Shown: piece after piece, positions 23,292-29,655 of the stretch
Position numbering within the stretch: position 1 is the first letter of the stretch
Layout: each line of letters opens with the position of its first letter
DNA from: an uncultured Clostridia bacterium
GTDB taxonomy: Bacteria > Bacillota > Clostridia > Christensenellales > Aristaeellaceae
Direction of reading: 5' to 3'
DNA: 32,076 bases
Assembly (NCBI GenBank): GCA_937874275.1
Contig: CALNAU010000062.1
Coordinates: forward strand, 1 to 32,076
The notes under the pieces: generated by a model
What the model was told of the DNA's origin: nothing
Databases searched by the model: none
Seen by the model: the letters and a program-made list of their open reading frames with translations, nothing else
Translations under genes and position numbers: made by a program

Positions 23292-24317
23292 ATGGCTTCA
23301 GTTGAAGATATCGGCATAGACCTTGGCTCGTCCAATGTGCTGATTTATGCCCGCAAGAAGGGCATTGTGCTCAATGAGCCCGCCATGCTGGCGGTGGATC
23401 ACGAATCCCGCAATGTCATCGCCATTGGCCTGGAGGCCTACAAGATGCTGGGGCGCGAACCCAACAACATCGAGGTCATCCGTCCGCTGCAGAAGGGCAC
23501 CATACAGGACTTTGACATGCTGTCCATCATGCTCAACCACTTTGTGATGCGCGTGATTGGCAAGCATATTTTCGCGCGTCCCCGTGCGGTGATGTCGCTG
23601 TCCGCCTCCTCTAACGAGATTGAGAAGCGCCAGCTGATCATCGGCATGTTTGAGGCGGGTGCCCGCCGTACCCAGATGATTGACCGCCCGCTGGCCGCGG
23701 CGGCCGGTGCCGGCATGGATATCACCCAGTACAGCGGCCAAATGGTGGCCGATGTGGGCGGCGCCACAACCGATATCGCTGTTATCGCGTCAGGCGAGAT
23801 GAGCGCGCGCAACACGCTGCCCATCGCGGGCGATGCCTTTACCGATGCCATCATACGCTTTGTGCGCCTCAAGCACAATTTGCTCATCGGCTTTCATACG
23901 GCGGAGGACGTCAAGTGCGCCATCGGCACCGTGTACCCCCTGGGGGAGAGCGCTGTGGCCTTGCCCATCGCCGGGCGCAACCTGGTCAGCGGCCTGCCCA
24001 AGCAAATTGAGGTAACCCGCGAGGAAATCACCGAGGCCATGGAAGAACCCCTGCACCAGATGCTGGAGGGCTTGCACGCGGTCATCGAGCGCGTGCCTCC
24101 GGAGCTGGCCAACGACGTGTTTGAGAATGGCATTTTGCTCACCGGCGGTGGCGCGGCCATGAAGGGCTTGCCCGAAATCATCTCCGAGATGATGAAGATT
24201 CCCTGCCGTGCGGCGGAAAACCCGCAGCAATGCGTGGCCGTCGGCTGCGGCAAGGCGCTGGAGCGCCCGGCGGATTTTGACCGCTTCCTGGGCGACCGCC
24301 GAAAGACAAGGCGCTGA
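23292..24317 (+). CDS. Divergent MreB/Mbl-like actin homologue
   Basis: A 341-residue actin-fold protein of the MreB family. Phosphate loop 1 is GIDLGSSNVLIY (8-19; usually DLGTANTLVY), phosphate loop 2 is DVGGATTDIAVI (154-165), and the adenosine motif is LTGGGAAMKGLPEII. The segment normally reading Glu-Glu-Pro before AAAIGAG, which holds the catalytic glutamate, here reads IDRPLAAAAGAG (D131, R132). The VPSGVT-like motif is replaced by MSLSASSNEIEKRQLI. The fold should bind nucleotide, but hydrolysis may be altered. No mreC or mreD follows, so this is probably a paralogue rather than the main rod-shape MreB. It is preceded by its own promoter, and the GNAT gene follows after 14 bp. Confidence 0.85.
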   Translation: MASVEDIGIDLGSSNVLIYARKKGIVLNEPAMLAVDHESRNVIAIGLEAYKMLGREPNNIEVIRPLQKGTIQDFDMLSIMLNHFVMRVIGKHIFARPRAVMSLSASSNEIEKRQLIIGMFEAGARRTQMIDRPLAAAAGAGMDITQYSGQMVADVGGATTDIAVIASGEMSARNTLPIAGDAFTDAIIRFVRLKHNLLIGFHTAEDVKCAIGTVYPLGESAVALPIAGRNLVSGLPKQIEVTREEITEAMEEPLHQMLEGLHAVIERVPPELANDVFENGILLTGGGAAMKGLPEIISEMMKIPCRAAENPQQCVAVGCGKALERPADFDRFLGDRRKTRR

Positions 24318-24331
24318 GGCAGCGGGAGGGC

Positions 24332-24889
24332 ATGCGTGTGGACGGGTTGATTCTGGTTCGTCCATCCCGGGATATGCAGCAGGCGCTCTGGGCATACCGG
24401 GCGGAGTTTCTAGCCCATGGAGAGAAGCGCATCAACGGCAGCTGCGGCCTTGCGTTCTTTGACAGTTTTGAAGAGTGGTTGGCCGTTGCAACTTCCATTG
24501 TGAAACAGAAATTATCCAGAGAAGGTGTTCACGCGAGCACCTTCTTTTTGATACGCGTGAAGGATGAAAAAGTTCTCGGTTCCGTTCAAATCCGTCACTC
24601 GCTCACGCCTGAATTGCTGCTGCATGGCGGCCACATTGGCTATGCCATTCGGCCCACAGAGCGAGGCAGAGGCTATGGCAAACAACAGCTAATGCTCGCG
24701 TTGGGGGAAGCGAAGAAGCTGGGTCTGCCGCGGGTCATGATATCCTGTGATCAGGAAAACACGCCCTCCAGCCGGACCATCCGAAGCTGTGGGGGCGTGC
24801 TTGAAAAGGAAATGTTGTTTCAGGATAAGTTACAGCAGGTATTCTGGCTTGAAACGGGCCTATCCGGCGAGATTGATTCAACAATATAG
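24332..24889 (+). CDS. GNAT family N-acetyltransferase
   Basis: A 185-residue acetyltransferase. The core starts near residue 70 (FFLIRVKDEKVLGSVQIRH), and the acetyl-CoA pyrophosphate loop is RPTERGRGYGKQQL (about 107-120), matching the R/QxxGxG/A motif. The helix and strand that follow (MISCDQENTPSSRTIRSCGG) are typical of GNATs that modify small molecules or N-termini; the substrate is unknown. The ATG at 24332 sits only 1 bp after GGGAGGG, so the in-frame GTG at 24338 (7 bp spacing) may be the true start. Base composition appears lower in GC than its neighbours, hinting at separate origin. A terminator-like hairpin lies inside the gene (24520-24549). Confidence 0.85.
   Translation: MRVDGLILVRPSRDMQQALWAYRAEFLAHGEKRINGSCGLAFFDSFEEWLAVATSIVKQKLSREGVHASTFFLIRVKDEKVLGSVQIRHSLTPELLLHGGHIGYAIRPTERGRGYGKQQLMLALGEAKKLGLPRVMISCDQENTPSSRTIRSCGGVLEKEMLFQDKLQQVFWLETGLSGEIDSTI
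24520..24549 (+). terminator. Terminator-like hairpin inside the GNAT coding region
   Basis: AGAAGGTGTTC (24520-24530) pairs with GAGCACCTTCT (24535-24545) over 11 bp (one G-U wobble) with an ACGC loop, followed by TTTTG so that T runs from 24545 to 24549. It has all the features of an intrinsic terminator but lies ~190 bp inside an open gene, in the direction of transcription from mreB. Confidence 0.6.
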
Positions 24890-24907
24890 GGCAGCCTCAG
24901 CCTGTTG

Positions 24908-25951
24908 TTATGCCGTGCGCAGGTAGTGCTTAAGCAGCAGCAGGGTATTCCATAGTCCATCCTCGTGTACCCGCTCATAGCCGTGGCTTGCGGCCACGCC
25001 GGGCCCAACCAGGGCATGCCGCCAGTCGCGCCCGGCGCTGAGCGCCGCCGCGGTATCCGAGCCATAGAAGGGATACACATCCACAGCGTAGGCAAGCTCG
25101 TGCTGCTTGGCGATGAGGATGAGCGCGTTGGTCAGCGTGTAGTCAAAGGGGCCGGTAGAATCCTTGGCGCAGATGGATACCTTGTATTCATCCGTCTTCA
25201 GGTCGTCGGCCACCACGCCCATGTCCACGGCAATCATGTCCGTGATGTTATCGGGCTGACCGGCGCTGGCGCCGTGGCCCACCTCCTCATAATTGGTGAA
25301 CATGGCGTATACCGGCCTATCACAGCTCGCCTCACCCTGTGTAAAGGCGCGGGCCAGGCAAAGCAGCACGGCGGAGCTTGCCTTGTCGTCCAGATGGCGG
25401 CTTTTGACAAACCCGTCGCCGCTGCGGCGGAAGCGGGGGTCCAGACTGACAAAATCACCTGCGCTGATGCCCAGTTTGCCTGCATCCTCGGCGTTGTGCA
25501 CCTTTTCATCCAACACGATTTCCATGTTGTCGTCCTTGCGCTCCACGCTTTCCACATCGCGCCTGCCGTGGACGGCCGGCTCGTTGAGGCGCACGGTGCC
25601 CTCGTAGCTTTTGCCGTCGCGCGTCCACACCGTCACGTTCTCCTGCTCAGCGTAGTTAAAGGGACATCCGCCTATTTTGGTGAAACGCAGGCGGCCGTTG
25701 GCCTTCAGCGCGCGCACCATCAGCCCCAGCGTGTCGATGTGGGCGGACAGTAAAATGCCATCGCCTTCTGCGCCCGGGTTCAACTGCACCAGCACGCCGC
25801 CCTTGCGCGTCTGCCAGGGGGAGAGGCCAAGCGCCGACAGCTCCTGCATCAGCAGGGCTTCCACCTGGCCAGTCATGCCGGTGGGCGAGGGGGTCTGCGC
25901 CAGTTTCTGCAAGCTATCCACCAGATAGGGCATATGCTGTTGCCGTTCCAT
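24908..25951 (-). CDS. M42 family glutamyl/deblocking aminopeptidase
   Basis: A 347-residue dinuclear metallo-aminopeptidase of the M42 (FrvX/YsdC/TET) family, which assembles into large particles that finish peptide degradation. Metal and catalytic residues appear in order: AHIDT (His, plus catalytic Asp), RHLDDKAS (bridging Asp), NYEEVGHG (catalytic Glu and ligand Glu), VDMG (Asp) and ASHGYER (His). The start at 25951 has AAGGAGA 5 bp upstream; the in-frame ATG at 25981 has none. The gene converges on the GNAT gene with only 18 bp between stops. The rpmB terminator lies upstream. Its own promoter was not clear. Confidence 0.94.
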   Translation of the reverse strand: MERQQHMPYLVDSLQKLAQTPSPTGMTGQVEALLMQELSALGLSPWQTRKGGVLVQLNPGAEGDGILLSAHIDTLGLMVRALKANGRLRFTKIGGCPFNYAEQENVTVWTRDGKSYEGTVRLNEPAVHGRRDVESVERKDDNMEIVLDEKVHNAEDAGKLGISAGDFVSLDPRFRRSGDGFVKSRHLDDKASSAVLLCLARAFTQGEASCDRPVYAMFTNYEEVGHGASAGQPDNITDMIAVDMGVVADDLKTDEYKVSICAKDSTGPFDYTLTNALILIAKQHELAYAVDVYPFYGSDTAAALSAGRDWRHALVGPGVAASHGYERVHEDGLWNTLLLLKHYLRTA

Positions 25952-25990
25952 GTGATTCTCCTTCTCCTCAACCAGATGCAATATTTACAG

Positions 25991-26020
25991 AAAACCCCAC
26001 GTTCATTACGCAACGCGGGG
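25991..26020 (-). terminator. Intrinsic terminator of rpmB
   Basis: In the minus-strand transcript CCCCGCGTT (26020-26012) pairs with AACGTGGGG (26003-25995) through one G-U wobble, and TTTT (25994-25991) follows. It lies 38 bp after the rpmB stop. Confidence 0.82.
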
Positions 26021-26058
26021 TATGGGGCCGGACATGCCGGGTCAAGGCCAGCACAGGC

Positions 26059-26271
26059 TTATGCCTGAGGCGATACCTTGGGCAGCGCGCGGGCCACCTT
26101 GCCGCTGCGCAGGCAGCGGGTGCAGACGTTCAGCCGCTTGGGGGCAGCACCCACCATCACGCGCACATTCTGCACGTTGGGGGCCCACTTGCGGTTGCTC
26201 TTGCGGTTGGAGTGGCTCACTTTATGGCCGCTGATGGCAGCCTTTTCGCACACTTCACAGAACTTTCCCAT
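26059..26271 (-). CDS. rpmB: Large subunit ribosomal protein L28 (bL28), zinc-binding form
   Basis: A 70-residue ribosomal protein of the 50S subunit. It begins MGKFCEVC and shows the L28 signature SHSNRKSNRKWAPNVQ. It has four cysteines in two CxxC pairs (C5/C8 and C50/C53), the C+ form that binds zinc; many bacteria also hold a C- copy induced by zinc limitation. The open frame extends upstream to 26367, but the ATG at 26271 has a good GGGAGGTG site and a matching N-terminus. It is monocistronic, with its own promoter and terminator, divergent from proS. Confidence 0.97.
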   Translation of the reverse strand: MGKFCEVCEKAAISGHKVSHSNRKSNRKWAPNVQNVRVMVGAAPKRLNVCTRCLRSGKVARALPKVSPQA

Positions 26272-26303
26272 TGATTCCACCTCCCTGTCGGAGACTATCG
26301 GCG

Positions 26304-26317
26304 GCGCCTGACGGCGC
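26304..26317 (-). other. GC hairpin in the rpmB leader
   Basis: GCGCC and GGCGC (26304-26308 and 26313-26317) pair around a 4-base loop within the ~60-base rpmB leader, between promoter and ribosome-binding site. Possible mRNA element; too small to identify. Confidence 0.35.
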
Positions 26318-26338
26318 TTCCTTGATGACAGCCCAACT

Positions 26339-26367
26339 ATACTAACACAAGGATGAAGCGCTGGCAA
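26339..26367 (-). promoter_or_regulatory. Promoter of rpmB
   Basis: Minus-strand TTGCCA (26367-26362), 17 bp spacer, TAGTAT (26344-26339), preceded by TGT (extended -10). It lies 68 bp upstream of the ATG. Confidence 0.78.
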
Positions 26368-26409
26368 GCCCTTGCTGGAGGGAAAATTGATGATTCGGGC
26401 GCAGCTCGC

Positions 26410-26438
26410 TTGTCATTACAGGGCAAATTGCGTATAAT
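26410..26438 (+). promoter_or_regulatory. Promoter of proS
   Basis: TTGTCA (26410-26415), 17 bp spacer, perfect TATAAT (26433-26438). It is the strongest match to consensus in the window after the cca promoter. The ATG is 46 bp downstream, preceded by GGGAGGA. Confidence 0.88.
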
Positions 26439-26483
26439 GGCAGGCGTTATCAAGCAAACCGGGGCTGCCCGGCGGGAGGAAGC

Positions 26484-27926
26484 ATGGCGAAGGAAGCGAA
26501 ACAGGAATTTGTACAGCATATTACACCGCGCAGCGAGAATTTTTCGCAGTGGTATACGGACGTGGTGCTCAAGGCAGAGCTGATGGATTACGCGCCGGTG
26601 CGCGGCTGCATGGCCATGCGGCCCTATGGCACCCGTATTTGGGAGCTGATTCAGGCGGCGATGGATAAGCGCTTCAAGGAAACCGGGCACGAGAATGTGG
26701 CCATGCCCATGCTGATTCCGGAATCCTTGCTGCTCAAAGAAGCCGAGCACGTGGAAGGTTTCGCGCCCGAAGTGGCCTGGGTTACCCAGGGCGGCTCCGA
26801 GGTGCTGACCGAGCGCCTGGCCATCCGCCCCACCAGCGAGACCATGTTCTGCACCATGTACGCCCGGTGGATACAATCCTGGCGCGACCTGCCCATGAAG
26901 TACAACCAGTGGTGCTCCGTCATGCGGTGGGAGAAGACCACCCGCCCCTTCCTGCGCACCAGCGAGTTCTGGTGGCAGGAGGGCCACACCATGCACGCCA
27001 CCGCCGAGGAGGCCCAGGAGGAGACCCTGCAAATGCTGGAGGTCTACCGCGAGGTGTGCGAGGATGTGCTGGCCATGCCGGTGTTTGCCGGGCAGAAGAG
27101 CGACAAGGAGAAGTTCGCCGGTGCCCGGGCTACCTATTCGGTTGAGGCCATGATGCAGGACGGTAAGGCCCTGCAGGCGGGCACATCGCACAACTTCGGC
27201 ACCAATTTTTCCGAGCCCTTTGAGGTGCAGTTCCTGGACAAGGACGGCACGCTGAAGCACTGCCATGAGACCAGCTGGGGCAGCTCCACCCGCCTGATTG
27301 GCGCGGTTATCATGACCCATGGCGACGAGCGCGGCCTCAAGCTGCCGCCCGAGGTGGCGCCCTTCCAGGCGGTCATTTTGCCCATCGCGGCCCACAAGGG
27401 CGGCGTGATGGAGCACTGCCAGCAGGCCTATGACCAGCTGCATCAGGCGAGCATCCGCGTCAAGCTGGACGACCGCGATAACCTGTCGCCCGGCTGGAAA
27501 TTCAACGAGTGGGAACTGAAGGGTGTGCCGCTGCGGCTGGAAATCGGCCCGCGCGACATCGAAAACGGCGTGGCCAGCTACATGCGCCGCGATACATTCG
27601 AAAAGGGCACACTGCCGCTTGACAACCTGGCGCAGGGCGTGCGCGATTTGCTGGCCGATATTCAGCGCAGCATGTTCGCCCAGGCCAAAGCCTTCATGGA
27701 TGAACACACCAAGGATGTGCACACCTACGATGAGTTGAAGGAGCAGGTGCAGACCGGCTACGCCCGCGCTATGTGGTGCGGCCAGCGCTCCTGCGAGGAC
27801 AAAATCAAGGAAGAGACCAGCGCCACCAGCCGCAACATGCCCTTTGAGCAGACCCCCATCGGCGATACATGCGTGTGCTGTGGCGAAGCGGCCGACAAGG
27901 TGATGTATTTCTCAAAAGCGTATTGA
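26484..27926 (+). CDS. proS: Proline--tRNA ligase, archaeal/eukaryotic-type short form
   Basis: A 480-residue class II aminoacyl-tRNA synthetase charging tRNA-Pro. It lacks the editing insertion of the E. coli type, so it is ProS type 3, common in some Clostridia and Thermus. Motif 2 is RWEKTTRPFLRTSEFWWQEGHT, with the WQEGHT proline-pocket sequence. Motif 3 is GDERGLKLPPEVAP. The anticodon-binding domain follows (about 280-385). The C-terminal zinc-type domain has cysteines in MWCGQRSC and CVCCG, and the protein ends in the conserved tyrosine (KAY). Length matches the family. It is monocistronic: own promoter, and a terminator at 27953-27985. Confidence 0.97.
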   Translation: MAKEAKQEFVQHITPRSENFSQWYTDVVLKAELMDYAPVRGCMAMRPYGTRIWELIQAAMDKRFKETGHENVAMPMLIPESLLLKEAEHVEGFAPEVAWVTQGGSEVLTERLAIRPTSETMFCTMYARWIQSWRDLPMKYNQWCSVMRWEKTTRPFLRTSEFWWQEGHTMHATAEEAQEETLQMLEVYREVCEDVLAMPVFAGQKSDKEKFAGARATYSVEAMMQDGKALQAGTSHNFGTNFSEPFEVQFLDKDGTLKHCHETSWGSSTRLIGAVIMTHGDERGLKLPPEVAPFQAVILPIAAHKGGVMEHCQQAYDQLHQASIRVKLDDRDNLSPGWKFNEWELKGVPLRLEIGPRDIENGVASYMRRDTFEKGTLPLDNLAQGVRDLLADIQRSMFAQAKAFMDEHTKDVHTYDELKEQVQTGYARAMWCGQRSCEDKIKEETSATSRNMPFEQTPIGDTCVCCGEAADKVMYFSKAY

Positions 27927-27952
27927 TACCATGTCCATTCATGGTTTGCCTT

Positions 27953-27985
27953 CTGCCCGTCGGTCTCCCGGCGGGCAGCCGTTTT
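27953..27985 (+). terminator. Intrinsic terminator of proS
   Basis: CTGCCCGTCGG (27953-27963) pairs with CCGGCGGGCAG (27968-27978) with one T-G wobble and a TCTC loop, followed by CCGTTTT. It starts 26 bp after the stop codon. The next promoter lies directly behind it. Confidence 0.78.
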
Positions 27986-27989
27986 CCGG

Positions 27990-28018
27990 TTGTCGCATTG
28001 GACTGCCTATGTTAGAAT
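27990..28018 (+). promoter_or_regulatory. Promoter of the secreted Ig-like protein gene
   Basis: TTGTCG (27990-27995), 17 bp spacer, TAGAAT (28013-28018), preceded by TGT (extended -10). Initiation near 28025 leaves an unusually short leader and confirms the TTG start at 28048. Confidence 0.75.
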
Positions 28019-28032
28019 ATAGTCAGGACATC

Positions 28033-28050
28033 AAAGGAGGGATCCACTTG
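28033..28050 (+). promoter_or_regulatory. Ribosome-binding site that sets the TTG start
   Basis: AAAGGAGG (28033-28040) lies 7 bp before TTG (28048-28050). The frame stays open from an ATG at 27931, but that would run through the proS terminator and this promoter. Confidence 0.82.
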
Positions 28051-29628
28051 CGCAGATTGATTAGCTGGATGCTGGCCCTCGTGTGCATGCTGTCGCTTTT
28101 GCCCGCCCAGGCGGAGCAAATCAGCATGTCCGGGCTGCCCGGTATCCTGTCTTTGCCTGATGGCGTATACGCACCCGTGCTCACAGCGGATACCCTGAAG
28201 GACAACGAAAGCTTCATCCTCAACCGGGGCGGCACGGTCGCCTCCTGGGAGGAGGAGTTCAAGCAGCAGGGCATCATGCTCAAAGCCTACGACGAGAAGA
28301 ACAACCGCGTGCTGGTGGTGTCGTCCCTTGGCGACGCGGACGGCCAGCGCTATGGCGACATCGACATGCAAACGGCCAACGTACGCGCCGAGTACCGCGC
28401 GCTTCACCAGAAGGACGGCCCCTTTGCCGCCCAGGGGTACCGGGTGGACAGCGCCGAATGGAAAAACTTTGACGGCATTGGCCGCTTCCTGATGATTCGC
28501 TATAGCTTCCGTGTGGATGGCGAGGTGCACCACCGCGGTTTCGTCCGACGCAGCGTCAAAAACGGCCGCACCGTGATGATTGACATGCAGGTCTATGACC
28601 GCCAGCTGAAAAGCGGCGATAACACGGCGCTCAACAAGGTGTTTGATACGCTGGTGTTTACCGGCGATGTGGGGGATGGGGTGTCCATGCCCGTTTTCCT
28701 TAACGAGACGGCCACCGCACCTAAGGAAACCTACGAGTCCACCTTTACCATGAAGGGCATTACCCGGGCGGGGGCCAAGCTCAACGCCGTGGTGCTGGCC
28801 TTCACCAGCAACAAGCCGGTCAATTTCACCACAGTGGCGGACGATAAGGGCAACTACACGCTGCCCATCACGCTGCCGGAGACAGGCATCTACATGATGA
28901 CCCTGGCCGTGCAGGCCGAGGGGCTGGACACGCTGGAAAAAAGCTACTCCATCACCTACGACCGCGGCCTGCTGCCCGTGGAATTCACCGCCGAACTGCC
29001 GGAGGAATTGACTCAGGACCAGTATAAAATCATGGGCAAGACCGAGCCCGGCGTGACGGTGCAGATGGTCATCGGCGAAAAAACCACCACCAAGAAGACC
29101 AACAACAACCGCAATTTCTCCTTCACGGTGAATACCAAGGAGGAGGGCAGCTACCAGGTGCGGCTCACCTTCTCCAAGAAGGGCTTCAACAGCCGCAGCT
29201 TTGAGTGGCTGGCCGCGCGCGGCACCGCGCTACCGGCGGCGCCAACGGTGGAGCAGGCAGCCGAGGCTGCCGCCCAGCAGGCGACCGGCGAGGCGCTCAG
29301 CCCGCCCTATACCGACCTGATTGCCAAGGCCGAGACCTATGACGGCAAGCTGCTCACCTACGACGGCTATGTGGCCAAGACCGAGCAAATCGCCGGCGAA
29401 TACGTCATCAGCCTGGCACTGCGCAAGGCCGTGACCGGCTATGCGGATACCGTGATGCTGGTGACGGATACTGACCCCAGCCTGGCTGTGGACAGCCATG
29501 TGCGGGTGTGGGGTGTGCTGGTTGGCCTCAATGTGTCAGAGGCCGAGGAAACAGGCCCCAGCTACCCCAAGCTGCAACTGCAGCGCGTGGAAGCGCTTGC
29601 GCAGGATACTCAGCCTGCTGGCGAATAA
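28048..29628 (+). CDS. Secreted protein with two Ig-like domains and an OB-like C-terminal domain
   Basis: A 526-residue exported protein starting with TTG. The signal peptide is residues 1-22 (hydrophobic LISWMLALVCMLSLLP, cut after AQA). Residues 23-210 form a domain with no family I recognise (SLPDGVYAPVLTADTL ... NKVFDTLVFTGD). Two beta-sandwich domains follow at about 228-304 and 310-388, each with the pattern KGITRAGAKLN / MGKTEPGVTVQM and DDKGNYTLPITLPETG / NNRNFSFTVNTKEEG typical of Ig-like carbohydrate-associated modules. After an Ala/Gln-rich linker, the C-terminal domain (about 419-515) resembles an OB fold (LTYDGYVAKTE ... VDSHVRVWGVLVG). It has no LPxTG anchor, so it may be released or bind the wall non-covalently. 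Function unknown. Confidence 0.8.
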   Translation: MRRLISWMLALVCMLSLLPAQAEQISMSGLPGILSLPDGVYAPVLTADTLKDNESFILNRGGTVASWEEEFKQQGIMLKAYDEKNNRVLVVSSLGDADGQRYGDIDMQTANVRAEYRALHQKDGPFAAQGYRVDSAEWKNFDGIGRFLMIRYSFRVDGEVHHRGFVRRSVKNGRTVMIDMQVYDRQLKSGDNTALNKVFDTLVFTGDVGDGVSMPVFLNETATAPKETYESTFTMKGITRAGAKLNAVVLAFTSNKPVNFTTVADDKGNYTLPITLPETGIYMMTLAVQAEGLDTLEKSYSITYDRGLLPVEFTAELPEELTQDQYKIMGKTEPGVTVQMVIGEKTTTKKTNNNRNFSFTVNTKEEGSYQVRLTFSKKGFNSRSFEWLAARGTALPAAPTVEQAAEAAAQQATGEALSPPYTDLIAKAETYDGKLLTYDGYVAKTEQIAGEYVISLALRKAVTGYADTVMLVTDTDPSLAVDSHVRVWGVLVGLNVSEAEETGPSYPKLQLQRVEALAQDTQPAGE

Positions 29629-29655
29629 ACACAATTCTTTGACAGGAGGGCGGAC

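Noticed and set aside
24459..24464. A perfect TTGACA inside the GNAT gene.
   Set aside because: No -10 at 16-18 bp; probably chance within codons for Phe-Asp-Ser.
25952..25990. A promoter for the M42 gene near TGTAAATATTG.
   Set aside because: The best -35 match would be ~20 bp away and inside the rpmB terminator; the spacing is too poor to support.
26337..27722. A 461-codon minus-strand frame antisense to proS.
   Set aside because: proS has full motifs; the antisense translation shows no domain and starts without a ribosome-binding site.
29639..29644. TTGACA just before the PRPP synthetase-like gene.
   Set aside because: The ATG follows within ~12 bp, so it cannot serve as a -35 for that gene, and no -10 follows.
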